Below, in pieces: positions 1 to 9,981 of a stretch of DNA of 63,859 nucleotides (positions are counted from its first letter, which is position 1; each line of letters begins with the position of its first letter). The notes beneath the pieces were generated by a model. It searched no databases, was not told the origin of the DNA, and saw only the letters and a program-made list of their open reading frames with translations. Source of the stretch: Blastococcus sp. TF02A-35 (GTDB lineage: Bacteria > Actinomycetota > Actinomycetes > Mycobacteriales > Geodermatophilaceae); NCBI RefSeq assembly GCF_004571075.1, contig NZ_SPQP01000021.1, positions 1 to 63,859 on the forward strand, in the 5' to 3' direction. The translations under genes and the position numbers were made by a program.

Positions 1-127
1 CCACGAAGGCCTCCTCTGGTGGCGGAGCGGTTCCTCGACAGCTCCACTCCACACCGGGAGGCCTTCGCCCATCTACAAGTCAGACACTGTGATCACAGGT
101 CCTCGACCAACGTGCCTGGTCATCACA
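1..127 (-). mobile_element. Probable 5' terminus of an IS481-like insertion sequence
   Basis: Read on the minus strand this segment starts TGTGATGACC directly beyond the tesB stop codon and ends in a strong AGGAGG ribosome site followed by a GTG codon at complement(2..4), the last bases of the window. It looks like the leader and terminal repeat of a transposase gene transcribed leftward off the edge. The TGT terminus and the leader resemble IS481-family elements as I remember them; no transposase residue beyond the start codon is visible, so the family is an inference. Confidence 0.4.
4..67 (-). promoter_or_regulatory. Inverted repeat that can mask the ribosome site of the edge gene
   Basis: The arms at 4-14 and 57-67 are perfect 11-bp inverted repeats (CGAAGGCCTCC and its complement). 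In a leftward transcript the upstream arm (57-67) would pair with the arm holding most of the AGGAGG ribosome site and reach the GTG start. Such hairpins in known insertion sequences block translation from transcripts that begin outside the element; that role here is inferred. Confidence 0.5.
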
Positions 128-128
128 C

Positions 129-1007
129 CTAGCCCTCGGCCGGGCGGATGAGGCCCTCCTGGGCCACCGTGGCCACGTGCGTGCCGTCGGCGGACCAGAT
201 CTTGCCGAAGCACAGCGCCCGCCCGGCGGACGCCGCCGGGCTGTCGGTCTCGTAGAGGAGCCAGTCGTCGGCCCGCACCGGCTGGTGGAACCAGACGGCG
301 TGGTCGAGGCTCGCCCCGGCGAAGTCCGGCCAGCCGCCGCCGAGGCGGGCGAACCCCGCGGACAGCAGCGTCAGGTCGCTGACGAACGTCAGGGCCGCGG
401 CGTGCACCGCCGGGTCCTCGCCGAGGTTCCCCGAGACCCGGAACCAGGTCCGGGTCTCGGTGTGCGGCGGGGACTTCGGCGGCGCCGAGAACGGGTCCTG
501 CAGGAAGCGCTGCTCGACGACGTTGCCCATCGCCTGCATCCAGGCGGCCTTGTCCCCGTGCCGCGCGACGACGTCGGCGGTGCCGAGGGCGTCCTCGGGG
601 GCGGGGACCACCGGCATCGGGGCGCTGTGCTCGGCGACCGCGCTCTCCCCCGCGTGGAAGTCGGCGGTCAGCGCGAAGATCGCGACCTCCTCGCCCTTGC
701 GCTCCTGCCAGGCGACCACCCGGCGGGTCGTGAACGACCGCCCGTCGCGGATCCGGTCGACGGCGTAGCGGATCTCGGCGAACGGGTCCCCCGGGCGGAG
801 GAAGTAGGCGTGCAGGGAGTGCACGCCGCGGTCGGCCGGGACGGTGCGGCCGGCGGCCACGAGCGCCTGCCCGGCGACCTGCCCGCCGAAGATCCGCTGC
901 CGCTCGGTGCTCGGGGTCTTGCCGACGAAGACGTCGGTGTCGCGCTCCTCGAGGTCGAGCACGGCCAGCAGCGCGGCCGCCTGGCTGTCGCCCCGTCCCT
1001 GGCTCAC
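129..1007 (-). CDS. tesB: Acyl-CoA thioesterase II
   Basis: This 292-residue protein matches the TesB double-hotdog thioesterase family, which hydrolyses medium- and long-chain acyl-CoA to free fatty acid and CoA in the cytoplasm. Visible family features are RIFGGQVAGQ near residues 39-47, HSLHAYFLRPGD near 63-74, and the second-hotdog SLDHAVWFHQP near 233 with the conserved Asp. Length is usual for the family (about 285-300). The GTG start overlaps the pyk stop as GTGA, so translation is probably coupled to pyk; longer in-frame starts would run deep into pyk. The gene ends exactly where the IS-like terminus begins. Confidence 0.9.
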   Translation of the reverse strand: MSQGRGDSQAAALLAVLDLEERDTDVFVGKTPSTERQRIFGGQVAGQALVAAGRTVPADRGVHSLHAYFLRPGDPFAEIRYAVDRIRDGRSFTTRRVVAWQERKGEEVAIFALTADFHAGESAVAEHSAPMPVVPAPEDALGTADVVARHGDKAAWMQAMGNVVEQRFLQDPFSAPPKSPPHTETRTWFRVSGNLGEDPAVHAAALTFVSDLTLLSAGFARLGGGWPDFAGASLDHAVWFHQPVRADDWLLYETDSPAASAGRALCFGKIWSADGTHVATVAQEGLIRPAEG

Positions 1008-2419
1008 GAGTCGGTACCCACCTCGTGCACGCGGATCAGGTTGGTCGAGCCCACGGTGTTCGGCGGGCTGCCGGCGACGACGACGACGCGGTCGCCGACC
1101 TTGAGCCGGCCGATGGACAGCAGCGAGAAGTCCACCTGCTCGACCATGTCGTCGGTGTGCTCGACGGCCGGCACCAGGAACGTCTCCACACCCCAGGACA
1201 GCGCCAGCTGGCTGCGCACCCGCGCGTCCACGGTGAAGGCCAGGAGCGGCTGGCGCGGGTGCAGCGCGGCCAGCCGGCGGGCGGTCTCGCCGGTCTGCGT
1301 GAAGGTCGCCAGCGCCTTGACGTCCAGCGACTCGCCGATGTCCCGCGCCGCCCGGACGATGGCGCCGGAGCGGGAGCGGGACCGGCGGGCCACCTCGGGC
1401 ACCCACAGGTGGTCGCTCTCGACGGCGTCGATGATCCGCTCCATCGTGCGCACGGCGCCGATCGGGTACGCGCCGACCGACGTCTCCCCCGAGAGCATGA
1501 CCGCGTCCGCGCCGTCGAGCACGGCGTTGGCGACGTCGGAGGCCTCGGCCCGCGTCGGGCGCGAGTTGGTGATCATCGACTCGAGCATCTGGGTGGCGAC
1601 GATGACCGGCTTGTTGCGCTCGCGGGCGGCCTGGATGGCGCGCTTCTGCACCAGCGGCACCTGCTCCAGCGGCAGCTCGACGCCGAGGTCGCCGCGGGCG
1701 ACCATGATGCCGTCGAACGCCTCGACGATCGCGTCGAGGTTGCGCACCGCCTCGGGCTTCTCCAGCTTCGCGATCACGGGGACGTAGATGTCCTCCTGCC
1801 GCATGATGTCGCGGACCAGCGCGACGTCGGTGGGCGAGCGCACGAAGGACAGCGCGATGAAGTCCACGCCCAGCTGCAGGGCGAAGCGGAGGTCCTCCTC
1901 GTCCTTGTCCGACAGCGCGGGGACGCTCACGGCGACGCCGGGCAGCGACAGGCCCTTGTTGTTGGAGACCTTCCCGCCCTCGACGACGAGGCAGAAGACG
2001 TCGGGCCCCTCTACCCGCACGACGCTCAGCGAGAGGTTGCCGTCGTCGACGAGCAGCCGGTCGCCGACCCGGACGTCGTTGGCAAGGTTCTTGTAGGTCG
2101 TGGAGACCCGCTCGGCGGTGCCGGCGACGTCCTCGACGGTGATGCAGATCTGGCTGCCGGTCGCCCAGACGACGGGGCCGTCGGCGAAGGTGCCGAGCCG
2201 GATCTTGGGGCCCTGGAGGTCGGCCAGGACGGCGACGGCGTGGCCGGTGGCGTCCGACGCCTCGCGGACCAGCCGGTAGGAGGAGGCGTGGTCGGCGTGG
2301 GCGCCGTGGCTGAAGTTCAGCCGGGCCACGTCCATGCCGGACTCGACGAGTGCGGTGATCTGCTCCGCGGAGCTCGTGGCCGGACCCAGGGTGCAGACGA
2401 TCTTCGCGCGGCGGGACAT
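1004..2419 (-). CDS. pyk: Pyruvate kinase
   Basis: Pyruvate kinase makes pyruvate and ATP from phosphoenolpyruvate and ADP in the last step of glycolysis. The 471-residue product begins MSRRAKIVCTLGPA, has the substrate-binding region IALSFVRSP, and carries the signature VATQMLESMI followed by RAEASDVANAV and MLSGETSVGAYP, with the usual C-terminal alpha/beta domain. Length matches bacterial enzymes (about 470). The ATG at 2419 is chosen because homologues start there and a TAGCGT hexamer lies 7 nt upstream, which fits a leaderless mRNA. It heads a two-gene unit with tesB. Confidence 0.97.
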   Translation of the reverse strand: MSRRAKIVCTLGPATSSAEQITALVESGMDVARLNFSHGAHADHASSYRLVREASDATGHAVAVLADLQGPKIRLGTFADGPVVWATGSQICITVEDVAGTAERVSTTYKNLANDVRVGDRLLVDDGNLSLSVVRVEGPDVFCLVVEGGKVSNNKGLSLPGVAVSVPALSDKDEEDLRFALQLGVDFIALSFVRSPTDVALVRDIMRQEDIYVPVIAKLEKPEAVRNLDAIVEAFDGIMVARGDLGVELPLEQVPLVQKRAIQAARERNKPVIVATQMLESMITNSRPTRAEASDVANAVLDGADAVMLSGETSVGAYPIGAVRTMERIIDAVESDHLWVPEVARRSRSRSGAIVRAARDIGESLDVKALATFTQTGETARRLAALHPRQPLLAFTVDARVRSQLALSWGVETFLVPAVEHTDDMVEQVDFSLLSIGRLKVGDRVVVVAGSPPNTVGSTNLIRVHEVGTDS

Positions 2420-2426
2420 GGCGATA

Positions 2427-2432
2427 ACGCTA
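2427..2432 (-). promoter_or_regulatory. Candidate -10 element of pyk (leaderless)
   Basis: TAGCGT on the minus strand lies 7 nt before the pyk ATG, so transcription would begin at or next to the start codon. No ribosome-binding site is visible between them. Confidence 0.45.
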
Positions 2433-2461
2433 GTGCCACGACGAACCCGGTGGCGGAGCGA

Positions 2462-2515
2462 CCCGGGGCCGGGTCCCACGTGTCGGTGTTACCGATCAGT
2501 AGACCCGGCCCCGGG
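2462..2515 (-). terminator. Stem-loop downstream of gltD
   Basis: Perfect 14-bp inverted repeat with arms at 2462-2475 and 2502-2515 and a 26-nt loop, starting 11 nt after the gltD stop codon. It lacks a U-tract, as is common for actinobacterial terminators. It separates the gltBD operon from pyk. Confidence 0.6.
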
Positions 2516-2525
2516 GAGCGCGGTG

Positions 2526-4016
2526 TCAGCGCAGGGCGACGGCCGTGGGGGTGACCGGCCGGGGCAGCATGGAGCTGCCGGTCAGCCAGGTGTCCACGGA
2601 GGCGGCCGCCGCGCGGCCCTCGGCGATCGCCCACACGATCAGCGACTGCCCACGGCCCATGTCCCCGGCCACGAAGACGCCGGGCACCGTGGACATGAAC
2701 TCGCCGTCGCGGGAGACGTTGCCGCGGCCGTCGACCTCGACCCCGAGGGTGTCGACCAGGCCCTCGGTCTGCGCACCGGTGAAGCCCATGGCCAGGAAGA
2801 CGAGGTCCGCCGGCAGCTCGCGCTCGGTGCCCTCGACCTTCTGGAACCGGCCCTCGACCCGCTCGACCTCGTGCAGCAGCAGCGCCCGCACGTGGCCGTT
2901 CCCGTCGTCCAGGAAACGCTCGGTGTTGACCGAGTACAGGCGCTCGCCGCCCTCCTCGTGCGCGCTGGAGACGCGCATGATCATCGGGTAGGTCGGCCAC
3001 GGGTTGCTGCCCTGGTCCCGGCGGTCCGGCGGCGCCGGCATGATCTCCAGCTGCGTGACCGAGGCCGCGCCCTGGCGGTGGGAGGTGCCGAGGCAGTCGG
3101 CACCGGTGTCACCGCCACCGATGATCACGACGTGCTTGCCGCGGGCGTTGATCGGCGGCTCGTCGAGCTCGCCGATCGCCTGGCGGTTGCCGTAGGGCAG
3201 GTACTCCATCGCCAGGTGGATGCCGGCCAGCTCGCGGCCCGGCGCCGGCAGGTCGCGGCCGATGGTCGCGCCACCGGCGAGGACCACGGCGTCGAAGTCG
3301 CCGCGCAGCTGCTCGACCGACAGGTCGGCCTCGGCGCTGCCCCCGACCTCGACCCCGGTGACGAACCGGGTGCCCTCGGCGCGCATCTGGTCCAGCCGCC
3401 GGTCCAGGACGGACTTCTCCATCTTGAACTCGGGGATGCCGTAGCGCAGGAGGCCACCGACGCGGTCGGCCCGCTCGAACACGGTGACGTCGTGCCCGGC
3501 CCGGGTCAGCTGCTGGGCGGCGGCCAGCCCGGCGGGGCCGGAGCCGACGACGGCGACCTTCTTGCCCGTGCGCTCGGCCGGGGTCTGCGGGGTGACCCAG
3601 CCCTCGTCCCAGGCCCGGTCGATGATCTCCCACTCGATCTGCTTGATCGTGACCGGCGACTCCTGCAGGTTCAGCACGCAGGAGCCCTCGCACGGCGCCG
3701 GGCAGAGCTTCCCGGTGAACTCCGGGAAGTTGTTCGTCGCGTGCAGCCGCTCGATGGCGTCCTGCCAGTCGTCACGGCGGGCGAGGTCGTTCCACTCCGG
3801 GATCAGGTTCGCCACCGGGCAGGCGTGGTGGCAGAACGGGATGCCGCAGTCCATGCAGCGGGCGGCCTGGGTGCGCACCTCCGCCGTCGGGAAGAGGGGG
3901 TCCTCGCCGTTCTCGCGCCGGCTGTAGACGTCCTTCCAGTCCATGAGACGGAGCTCGACCGGACGACGCGGCGGCAGGGCCCGCTCGTACTTCAGGAAAC
4001 CGGTCTGGTCAGCCAC
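2526..4016 (-). CDS. gltD: Glutamate synthase (NADPH) small subunit
   Basis: GltD passes electrons from NADPH through FAD and iron-sulfur clusters to GltB, which makes two glutamates from glutamine and 2-oxoglutarate. The 496-residue product has the N-terminal Cys clusters [14 protein letters not shown] and CPAPCEGSC, an FAD Rossmann motif [14 protein letters not shown] near residue 154, an NADPH motif [13 protein letters not shown] near 295, and a C-terminal FAD contact [11 protein letters not shown]. Length fits the family. The GTG start overlaps the end of gltB by 8 nt, so the subunits are co-translated. Confidence 0.96.
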   Translation of the reverse strand: MADQTGFLKYERALPPRRPVELRLMDWKDVYSRRENGEDPLFPTAEVRTQAARCMDCGIPFCHHACPVANLIPEWNDLARRDDWQDAIERLHATNNFPEFTGKLCPAPCEGSCVLNLQESPVTIKQIEWEIIDRAWDEGWVTPQTPAERTGKKVAVVGSGPAGLAAAQQLTRAGHDVTVFERADRVGGLLRYGIPEFKMEKSVLDRRLDQMRAEGTRFVTGVEVGGSAEADLSVEQLRGDFDAVVLAGGATIGRDLPAPGRELAGIHLAMEYLPYGNRQAIGELDEPPINARGKHVVIIGGGDTGADCLGTSHRQGAASVTQLEIMPAPPDRRDQGSNPWPTYPMIMRVSSAHEEGGERLYSVNTERFLDDGNGHVRALLLHEVERVEGRFQKVEGTERELPADLVFLAMGFTGAQTEGLVDTLGVEVDGRGNVSRDGEFMSTVPGVFVAGDMGRGQSLIVWAIAEGRAAAASVDTWLTGSSMLPRPVTPTAVALR

Positions 4017-7000
4017 GTGCGGCCTCCATCACTGCTCGATCCACATCGATACCGGCGGCCTCGGCGGCGCGCCGTGCCTCCAGCGCCCGCCGGTAGTCGC
4101 GCGGCATGATCACGCTGAACTGCTCGGACCAGCGGCCCCAGTCGGCCAGCAGCGCGGCCGCCACGGTCGACTCGGTGTCCGCTGCGTAGCGCACGAGGAC
4201 CTCGCGCAGCCACTGCGACGACTCGCCGTCCAGCGGCTCGACGTCGACCATCTCGGTGTTGACCCGGTGCCGGGCCAGGTCCAGCACGTAGCCGACCCCG
4301 CCGGACATGCCCGCCGCGATGTTGCGGCCGGTCGGCCCGAGGATCACCGCCCGGCCACCGGTCATGTACTCGAGCGCGTGGTCGCCCACGCCCTCGACGA
4401 CCGCCAGCGCGCCGGAGTTGCGGACGCAGAACCGCTCCCCCACCCGGCCGCGCAGGAAGATCTCGCCGCTGGTGGCGCCGTAGCCGATGACGTTGCCGGC
4501 GATGACGTTGTCCTCGGCCAGGAACGGCGCCTCGCGGGACGGCCGGACGATGATCCGCCCACCCGACAGGCCCTTGCCGACGTAGTCGTTGGCGTCACCG
4601 AACAGCCGCATGGTGATGCCGCGGGGCACGAAGGCGCCGAACGACTGGCCGGCCGACCCCCCGAAGGTGAGGTCGATCGTGCCGTCGGGCAGGCCCTCGC
4701 CGCCGAACCGGCGGGTGACCATCGAGCCCAGCATCGTGCCGACGGTGCGGTTGACGTTGCGGACCGGCAGCTCGAGGCTCACCGGCCGCGCGTCGAGCAG
4801 CGCGCCCTCGCACAGCTGGATGAGCGTCTGGTCCAGGGCGACGTCGAGACCGTGGTCCTGCCCGCGGACCCGGCGCAGCGGCGCGCCCTCGGGCAGCTCC
4901 GGCACGACCAGGACCGGCGAGAGGTCCAGGCCCTGGGCCTTCCAGTGCCCGACGGCCTTGCGGGTGTCCAGCAGCTCGGCGTGGCCGACGGCCTCGTCGA
5001 TCGAGCGGAAGCCCAGCTCGGCCAGGTAGTGGCGCACCTGCTCGGCCAGGAACTCGAAGAAGGTGACGACGAACTCCGGGCGCCCCGTGAACCGCTTCCG
5101 CAGCTCCGGGTTCTGCGTGGCCACGCCCACCGGGCAGGTGTCGAGGTGGCAGACCCGCATCATCACGCAGCCGGAGACCACCAGGGGCGCGGTCGCGAAA
5201 CCGAACTCCTCGGCACCGAGCAGCGCGGCGACGATGACGTCGCGGCCGGTCTTCATCTGCCCGTCGACCTGCACGGTGATGCGGTCCCGCAGGCCGTTGG
5301 CCAGCAGCGTCTGCTGGGTCTCGGCCAGCCCCAGCTCCCACGGGGAGCCGGCGTGCTTGAGCGAGGTCAGCGGCGCCGCACCGGTGCCGCCGTCGAACCC
5401 GGAGATCAGGACGACGTCGGCGTGCGCCTTGCTCACACCCGCCGCGACCGTGCCGACGCCGACCTCGGCGACCAGCTTGACGTGCACCCGCGCCTCGTTG
5501 TTCGCGTTCTTGAGGTCGTGGATGAGCTGCTTGAGGTCCTCGATCGAGTAGATGTCGTGGTGCGGCGGCGGGCTGATCAGGCCGACGCCCGGCGTCGAGT
5601 GCCGGGTGCGGGCCACCCACGGGTAGACCTTGCCGCCGGGCAGCTGCCCGCCCTCGCCGGGCTTCGCGCCCTGCGCCATCTTGATCTGGATGTCGTCGGC
5701 GTTGACCAGGTACTCGCTGGTGACGCCGAACCGGCCCGAGGCCACCTGCTTGATGGCCGAGCGGCGCAGGTCGCCGTTCGGGTCGGGCGTGAAGCGGTCG
5801 GGGTCCTCGCCGCCCTCACCGGTGTTGGACCGGCCGCCGAGCCGGTTCATCGCGATGGCGAGGGTCTCGTGGGCCTCCTGCGAGATGGAGCCGTAGCTCA
5901 TCGCGCCGGTGTTGAACCGCTTGACGATCTCGCTGGCCGGCTCGACCTCCTCGAGCGGCACGGGCGGGCGCACGCCGGTCCTGAGCGTGAAGAGCCCGCG
6001 CAGCGTGGCGGCGTCCTCGGACAGCTTGTCGACCGACTGCGTGTACTTCTCGAAGACCTCGTACTGCCGCGAGCGGGTGGCGTGCTGGAGCAGGAACACC
6101 GTCTCGGGGTTGAACAGGTGCACCTCGCCCTCGCGGCGCCACTGGTACTCGCCACCGGTCTCCAGCCGGCGGTGCGCCCGCTCGGTCGGGTTCTCGGGGT
6201 ACGCGCGGCGGTGGCGCAGGGCCACCTCCTCGGCGAGGACGTCGATGCCGACGCCGCCCAGGGGCGCGGAGGTCCCGGTGAAGTACTCGTCGACGACGTC
6301 CTTCGACAGCCCGACGGCCTCGAAGATCTGCGCCATCGTGTACGAGCCGACGGTGCTGATGCCCATCTTGCTCATGACCTTCAGGACGCCCTTGCCGAGC
6401 GCCTTGACCACGTTGCGGACGGCCTGCGCCGGCTCGATGCCGGTCAGCTCGCCGTCGCGGATCAGGTCCTCGATCGACTCGAACGCCAGGTACGGGTTGA
6501 CCGCGGCCGCGCCGTAGCCGAGCAGCAGCGCGACGTGGTGCACCTCGCGGCAGTCGCCGGACTCGACGACGAGGCCGACCTCCATGCGGGTCTTCTCGCG
6601 CACCAGGTGGTGGTGCACCGCGGCGGTCATCAGCAGCGACGGGATCGGCGCGCGCTGCTCGTCGCAGTCGCGGTCGGACAGCACGATGATCCGGGCCCCG
6701 GCGGCGATGGCCTTGGAGACCTTGGTGCGCAGCTGCTCGATCGCCTCGGTCAGCGCGGTCCCGCCGCCGTTGACGTCGAAGTGCCCCGTGATCCGCACCG
6801 CGGCGAAACCGGGCAGGTCGCCGTCGTCGTCGATGTGCAGGATCTTGGCCAGCTCGTCGTTGTCGATGACCGGGAACGGCAGGTGCACCTGCCGGCAGGA
6901 CGCCGGGGACGCCGTCAGCAGGTTCTGCTCCGGGCCGAAGGTGCGGCCCAGGCTGGTGACCAGCTCCTCGCGGATGGCGTCCAGCGGCGGGTTCGTGACC

Positions 7001-8682
7001 TGGGCGAACAGCTGCCCGAAGTAGTCGTAGAGCAGCCGCGAGCGGTCCGAGAGCGCCGCGATCGGCGTGTCGGTGCCCATCGAGCCGATCGGCTCGGCGG
7101 CCGTGGCCGCCATCGGCGTGACGAGCAGGCGCAGGTCCTCCTCGGTGTAGCCGAAGAGCAGCTGACGGCGGACGACGGACTCGTGGCTCGGCCGGGAGCG
7201 GCGGCGCTCCGGCAGCGAGGGCAGGTGCACCAGCCCGGCGTGCAGCCAGTCCTCGTACGGCTCGGCGGTGGCCAGGGCGCCCTTGACCTCCTCGTCGGAC
7301 ACGATCCGCCCGGAGGCGGTGTCGACGAGGAACATGCGGCCCGGCTGCAGCCGGCCCTTGGCGACGATGTCGGCCGCCGGGATGTCGAGCACGCCGACCT
7401 CGCTGGCCATGACCACCAGGTCGTCCTTGGTGTGCCACCAGCGGCCCGGGCGCAGGCCGTTGCGGTCCAGGACCGCGCCGATCAGGGTGCCGTCGGTGAA
7501 GCAGACCGCGGCCGGCCCGTCCCACGGCTCCATGATCGAGGAGTGGAACCGGTAGAAGGCCCGGCGGGCCGGGTCCATCTCGTCGTGGTTCTCCCACGCC
7601 TCCGGGATCATCATCAGCACGGCGTGCGGCAGCGAGCGGCCCGACAGGTGCAGCAGCTCGAGCACCTCGTCGAAGGTCGCCGAGTCGCTGAAGTCGCTGG
7701 CGGTGACCGGGAAGATCCGCTCCAGGCCGAGCTCGGACGCCGGGCCCGCCGGGCCGTCGAACATCTGGGTCTCGAGCTTGGCCTCGCGGGCCCGCATGCG
7801 GTTGCGGTTGCCCTTGATCGTGTTGATCTCGCCGTTGTGCGCGATGAAGCGGAACGGGTGGGCCAGCGGCCAGCTCGGGAAGGTGTTGGTGGAGAACCGG
7901 CTGTGCACCAGCGCGATCGCCGACTCGTAGCGCTCGTCGCGCAGGTCGGGGAAGAACAGCGGCAGCTGGTCGGTGGTCAGCATGCCCTTGTAGGTGATGG
8001 TGCGCGAGGACAGCGAGGCGATGTAGAGCGAGCTGCCGGCGTCGACGGCGGCCCGCTCGGCCCGCTTGCGCAGCACGAAGGAGCGCCGCTCCAGGCGCGT
8101 CACGCCGTGGCACTCGACGTTGCCGCCGAAGGCCGTCGCGTCGGCCCGGGCGCCCATGGTCTCGGCGACGAACAGCTGGGCGAAGTGCGGCATGACCGCG
8201 CGCGCCGTGGGGCCGAGGTCGGCGCCGTCGGGGTCGACCGGCACGTCGCGCCAGCCGAGGACGGTCAGGCCCTCCTCCTCCGCGAGGCGGGCGACGTCGG
8301 CCACCCGGCCGGCGCGCTCGTCGGCGTCGGCGGGCATGAAGGCGATGCCCACCGAGTACTCGCCCACCGGCGGCAGGTCGAAGTCGACGCTGGCCCGCAG
8401 CAGGGCGTCGGGGATCTGGGTGAGGATGCCGGCGCCGTCGCCGGAGTTGGGCTCGGCACCGGCGGCACCACGGTGGTCGAGGTTGTGCAGCGCGGTCAGG
8501 CCGGCCTGCACGATCGCGCGCGTGCGGCGGCCCCGGGCGTCGGCCACGAAGGCGACACCGCAGGCGTCCTTGTCGTTCGCCGGGTCGTACAGACCGTGCG
8601 CAGCAGGCACGGCCGAGAACGGGACAGCCGAACCGCTGGGGCGCGTGGCGCCGTCGGTGGCGGAGGCGGGAAGGTCGGTCAC
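4009..8682 (-). CDS. gltB: Glutamate synthase large subunit
   Basis: This is the catalytic subunit that hydrolyses glutamine and adds the ammonia to 2-oxoglutarate. From the chosen GTG the protein is 1557 residues. A propeptide of about 40 residues precedes the expected N-terminal nucleophile in DACGVAF (Cys41), followed by the type II glutamine amidotransferase domain, a central domain, the FMN-binding synthase domain with GAMSYGSIS, the 3Fe-4S cysteines in [12 protein letters not shown], and the C-terminal GXGXG beta-helix domain. The GTG at 8682 is preferred over the GTG at 8688 because GGGAG lies 5 nt before it. Candidate GlnR sites lie about 260 nt upstream. Confidence 0.96.
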   Translation of the reverse strand: MTDLPASATDGATRPSGSAVPFSAVPAAHGLYDPANDKDACGVAFVADARGRRTRAIVQAGLTALHNLDHRGAAGAEPNSGDGAGILTQIPDALLRASVDFDLPPVGEYSVGIAFMPADADERAGRVADVARLAEEEGLTVLGWRDVPVDPDGADLGPTARAVMPHFAQLFVAETMGARADATAFGGNVECHGVTRLERRSFVLRKRAERAAVDAGSSLYIASLSSRTITYKGMLTTDQLPLFFPDLRDERYESAIALVHSRFSTNTFPSWPLAHPFRFIAHNGEINTIKGNRNRMRAREAKLETQMFDGPAGPASELGLERIFPVTASDFSDSATFDEVLELLHLSGRSLPHAVLMMIPEAWENHDEMDPARRAFYRFHSSIMEPWDGPAAVCFTDGTLIGAVLDRNGLRPGRWWHTKDDLVVMASEVGVLDIPAADIVAKGRLQPGRMFLVDTASGRIVSDEEVKGALATAEPYEDWLHAGLVHLPSLPERRRSRPSHESVVRRQLLFGYTEEDLRLLVTPMAATAAEPIGSMGTDTPIAALSDRSRLLYDYFGQLFAQVTNPPLDAIREELVTSLGRTFGPEQNLLTASPASCRQVHLPFPVIDNDELAKILHIDDDGDLPGFAAVRITGHFDVNGGGTALTEAIEQLRTKVSKAIAAGARIIVLSDRDCDEQRAPIPSLLMTAAVHHHLVREKTRMEVGLVVESGDCREVHHVALLLGYGAAAVNPYLAFESIEDLIRDGELTGIEPAQAVRNVVKALGKGVLKVMSKMGISTVGSYTMAQIFEAVGLSKDVVDEYFTGTSAPLGGVGIDVLAEEVALRHRRAYPENPTERAHRRLETGGEYQWRREGEVHLFNPETVFLLQHATRSRQYEVFEKYTQSVDKLSEDAATLRGLFTLRTGVRPPVPLEEVEPASEIVKRFNTGAMSYGSISQEAHETLAIAMNRLGGRSNTGEGGEDPDRFTPDPNGDLRRSAIKQVASGRFGVTSEYLVNADDIQIKMAQGAKPGEGGQLPGGKVYPWVARTRHSTPGVGLISPPPHHDIYSIEDLKQLIHDLKNANNEARVHVKLVAEVGVGTVAAGVSKAHADVVLISGFDGGTGAAPLTSLKHAGSPWELGLAETQQTLLANGLRDRITVQVDGQMKTGRDVIVAALLGAEEFGFATAPLVVSGCVMMRVCHLDTCPVGVATQNPELRKRFTGRPEFVVTFFEFLAEQVRHYLAELGFRSIDEAVGHAELLDTRKAVGHWKAQGLDLSPVLVVPELPEGAPLRRVRGQDHGLDVALDQTLIQLCEGALLDARPVSLELPVRNVNRTVGTMLGSMVTRRFGGEGLPDGTIDLTFGGSAGQSFGAFVPRGITMRLFGDANDYVGKGLSGGRIIVRPSREAPFLAEDNVIAGNVIGYGATSGEIFLRGRVGERFCVRNSGALAVVEGVGDHALEYMTGGRAVILGPTGRNIAAGMSGGVGYVLDLARHRVNTEMVDVEPLDGESSQWLREVLVRYAADTESTVAAALLADWGRWSEQFSVIMPRDYRRALEARRAAEAAGIDVDRAVMEAARG

Positions 8683-8941
8683 AGTCACTCCCGTCGTCGG
8701 CGCACCGTCGTCCCCTCGGGAGTGAGGGGCGGACGGAGGGCGAGGGCCCGGCCGGAGGTCGAAGGCGGCGGAGATGGCGGCACGTGCGGAGCGCCGGGGG
8801 TCGGCCGGACACAGATCCCCCGGGCCGAGCCTGGCGTGCGAGCCCGGCGGGGTGGTGTCACCGAGCCGTCGTCCGCGGGGCGACGCTGGCCCGGTTCCGA
8901 CACTACGACCCGGCCAGGATCGCTGGCGAGTCAAGCGGAAG

Positions 8942-8979
8942 GGTACACAGCCGTAACACGTCTCTGACATGACGGAAGA
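8942..8979. promoter_or_regulatory. Candidate GlnR operator upstream of gltB
   Basis: Four pentamers spaced at exactly 11 bp (GGTAC 8942, GTAAC 8953, CTGAC 8964, GAAGA 8975) follow the layout of the actinobacterial GlnR site, gTnAC-n6-GaAAC repeated. The first three keep the AC at positions 4-5; the fourth does not. The distance to the candidate gltB -10 fits an upstream activator or nitrogen-responsive control. Inference from pattern only. Confidence 0.35.
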
Positions 8980-8998
8980 CACGCCACGCCAAGCTGGC

Positions 8999-9015
8999 GG
9001 GATCGCCGCGATCCC
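8999..9015 (-). terminator. Short hairpin after lgt
   Basis: GGGATCG and CGATCCC form a perfect 7-bp stem with a 3-nt loop, 28 nt downstream of the lgt stop codon. It is a plausible end for the trpB-trpA-lgt transcript. Confidence 0.45.
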
Positions 9016-9042
9016 TGGCCGGAGCAGGGTTCTCGCAGGGGG

Positions 9043-9981
9043 TCAGGTCGGGGCCGGCGGCTCGTGATCGTTCTCACGCGCGGTGACGGGCGCCGCCGAG
9101 GAGCGGCGTGCGACGGCCTCGTCCCGGCGCTCCGCGGCGACGTCGGACCGGTCGACGACCTCGCGCGGCCGCCCGCGCTGCCAGAGGAAGTAGGCGACGG
9201 CCAGCAGCCCGACGACGATCGAGGTGAAGACGTTGAGCCGCACGCCGAAGAACGTCTCCGCCGGGTCGGTGCGCAGCAGCTCGATCCAGAGCCGGCCGGC
9301 GCAGTAGGACGCCACGTAGAGCGCGAAGGCACGGCCGTGGCCCAGCCGGAACCGCCGGTCGGCCCAGATGACCAGCGCTGCCGCCGCGAGGTTCCACAGC
9401 AGCTCGTAGAGGAACGTCGGGTGGTAGGTGCCCAGGAGCAGCGGCTGCCCGTCGGCGCCGGTGACCGCACGGCCGCCGTCCCACTCGTAAATCTTCAGCG
9501 CCCACGGCAGGTCGGTGGCCCCGCCGTACAGCTCGTTGTTGAACCAGTTCCCCAGCCGACCGACCGCCTGGGCGACCAGCAGGCCGGGAGCCAGGGCGTC
9601 GGCGAAGGCCGGCAGCGGGATGCCGAGGCGCCGGCAGGCGATCCACGCGCCGACGCCACCGAAGGCGATGGCGCCCCAGATGCCGAGGCCGCCCTCCCAG
9701 ATGGCGAAGGCCCGGAGCGGGTCCCCGCCCTCGCCGAAGTACGGCCGCGGGCTGGAGACCACGTGGTAGATCCGGCCACCGATGATGCCGAAGGGCACCG
9801 CCCAGACGGCGATGTCGAGGACGTCGCCCGGGGCTCCGCCGCGGGCGACCCAGCGCCTCTCCGTGAGCACGATCGCGGCGATGATCCCGGCCACGATGCA
9901 CAGCGCGTAGGCCCGCAGCGGGAACGGGCCGAGCTCCCAGACGCCCTGCGTGGGGCTGGGGATGGCGGCGAGCACGGTCAT
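9043..9981 (-). CDS. lgt: Prolipoprotein diacylglyceryl transferase
   Basis: Lgt attaches diacylglycerol from phosphatidylglycerol to the lipobox cysteine of prolipoproteins at the cytoplasmic membrane. The 312-residue product has the family core VGRLGNWFNNELYG and the upstream WEGGLGIWG segment, with about seven hydrophobic spans. The C-terminal tail of about 45 residues is charged and variable, as in other actinobacteria. The ATG overlaps the trpA stop as ATGA, so lgt is the last gene of the trpB-trpA-lgt unit. Its products would include LpqY, encoded at the other end of the window, which LspA then processes. Confidence 0.95.
   Translation of the reverse strand: MTVLAAIPSPTQGVWELGPFPLRAYALCIVAGIIAAIVLTERRWVARGGAPGDVLDIAVWAVPFGIIGGRIYHVVSSPRPYFGEGGDPLRAFAIWEGGLGIWGAIAFGGVGAWIACRRLGIPLPAFADALAPGLLVAQAVGRLGNWFNNELYGGATDLPWALKIYEWDGGRAVTGADGQPLLLGTYHPTFLYELLWNLAAAALVIWADRRFRLGHGRAFALYVASYCAGRLWIELLRTDPAETFFGVRLNVFTSIVVGLLAVAYFLWQRGRPREVVDRSDVAAERRDEAVARRSSAAPVTARENDHEPPAPT

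Larger units (their letters stand above)
8683..9042. other. Intergenic region between lgt and gltB
   Basis: This 360-bp stretch contains no convincing gene. It holds the short hairpin behind lgt, a run of GlnR-like half-sites, a minus-strand TAGTGT (8900-8905) that could be the gltB -10 element, a TTGACT (8929-8934) too far from it for normal spacing, and a leader of roughly 200 nt before gltB in which I see no recognisable riboswitch. Confidence 0.5.

Noticed and set aside
87..98. Palindrome CTGTGATCACAG resembling a CRP site
   Set aside because: It has the TGTGA and TCACA letters but lacks the 6-bp spacer, and it lies inside the IS-like leader.
3943..8967. 1,674-codon open frame opposite gltB on the plus strand, and similar long antisense frames elsewhere
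   Set aside because: These frames are shadows caused by high GC and scarce stop codons; their products are Arg/Gly/Val/His-rich with no domains, and the opposite strand encodes clear enzymes.
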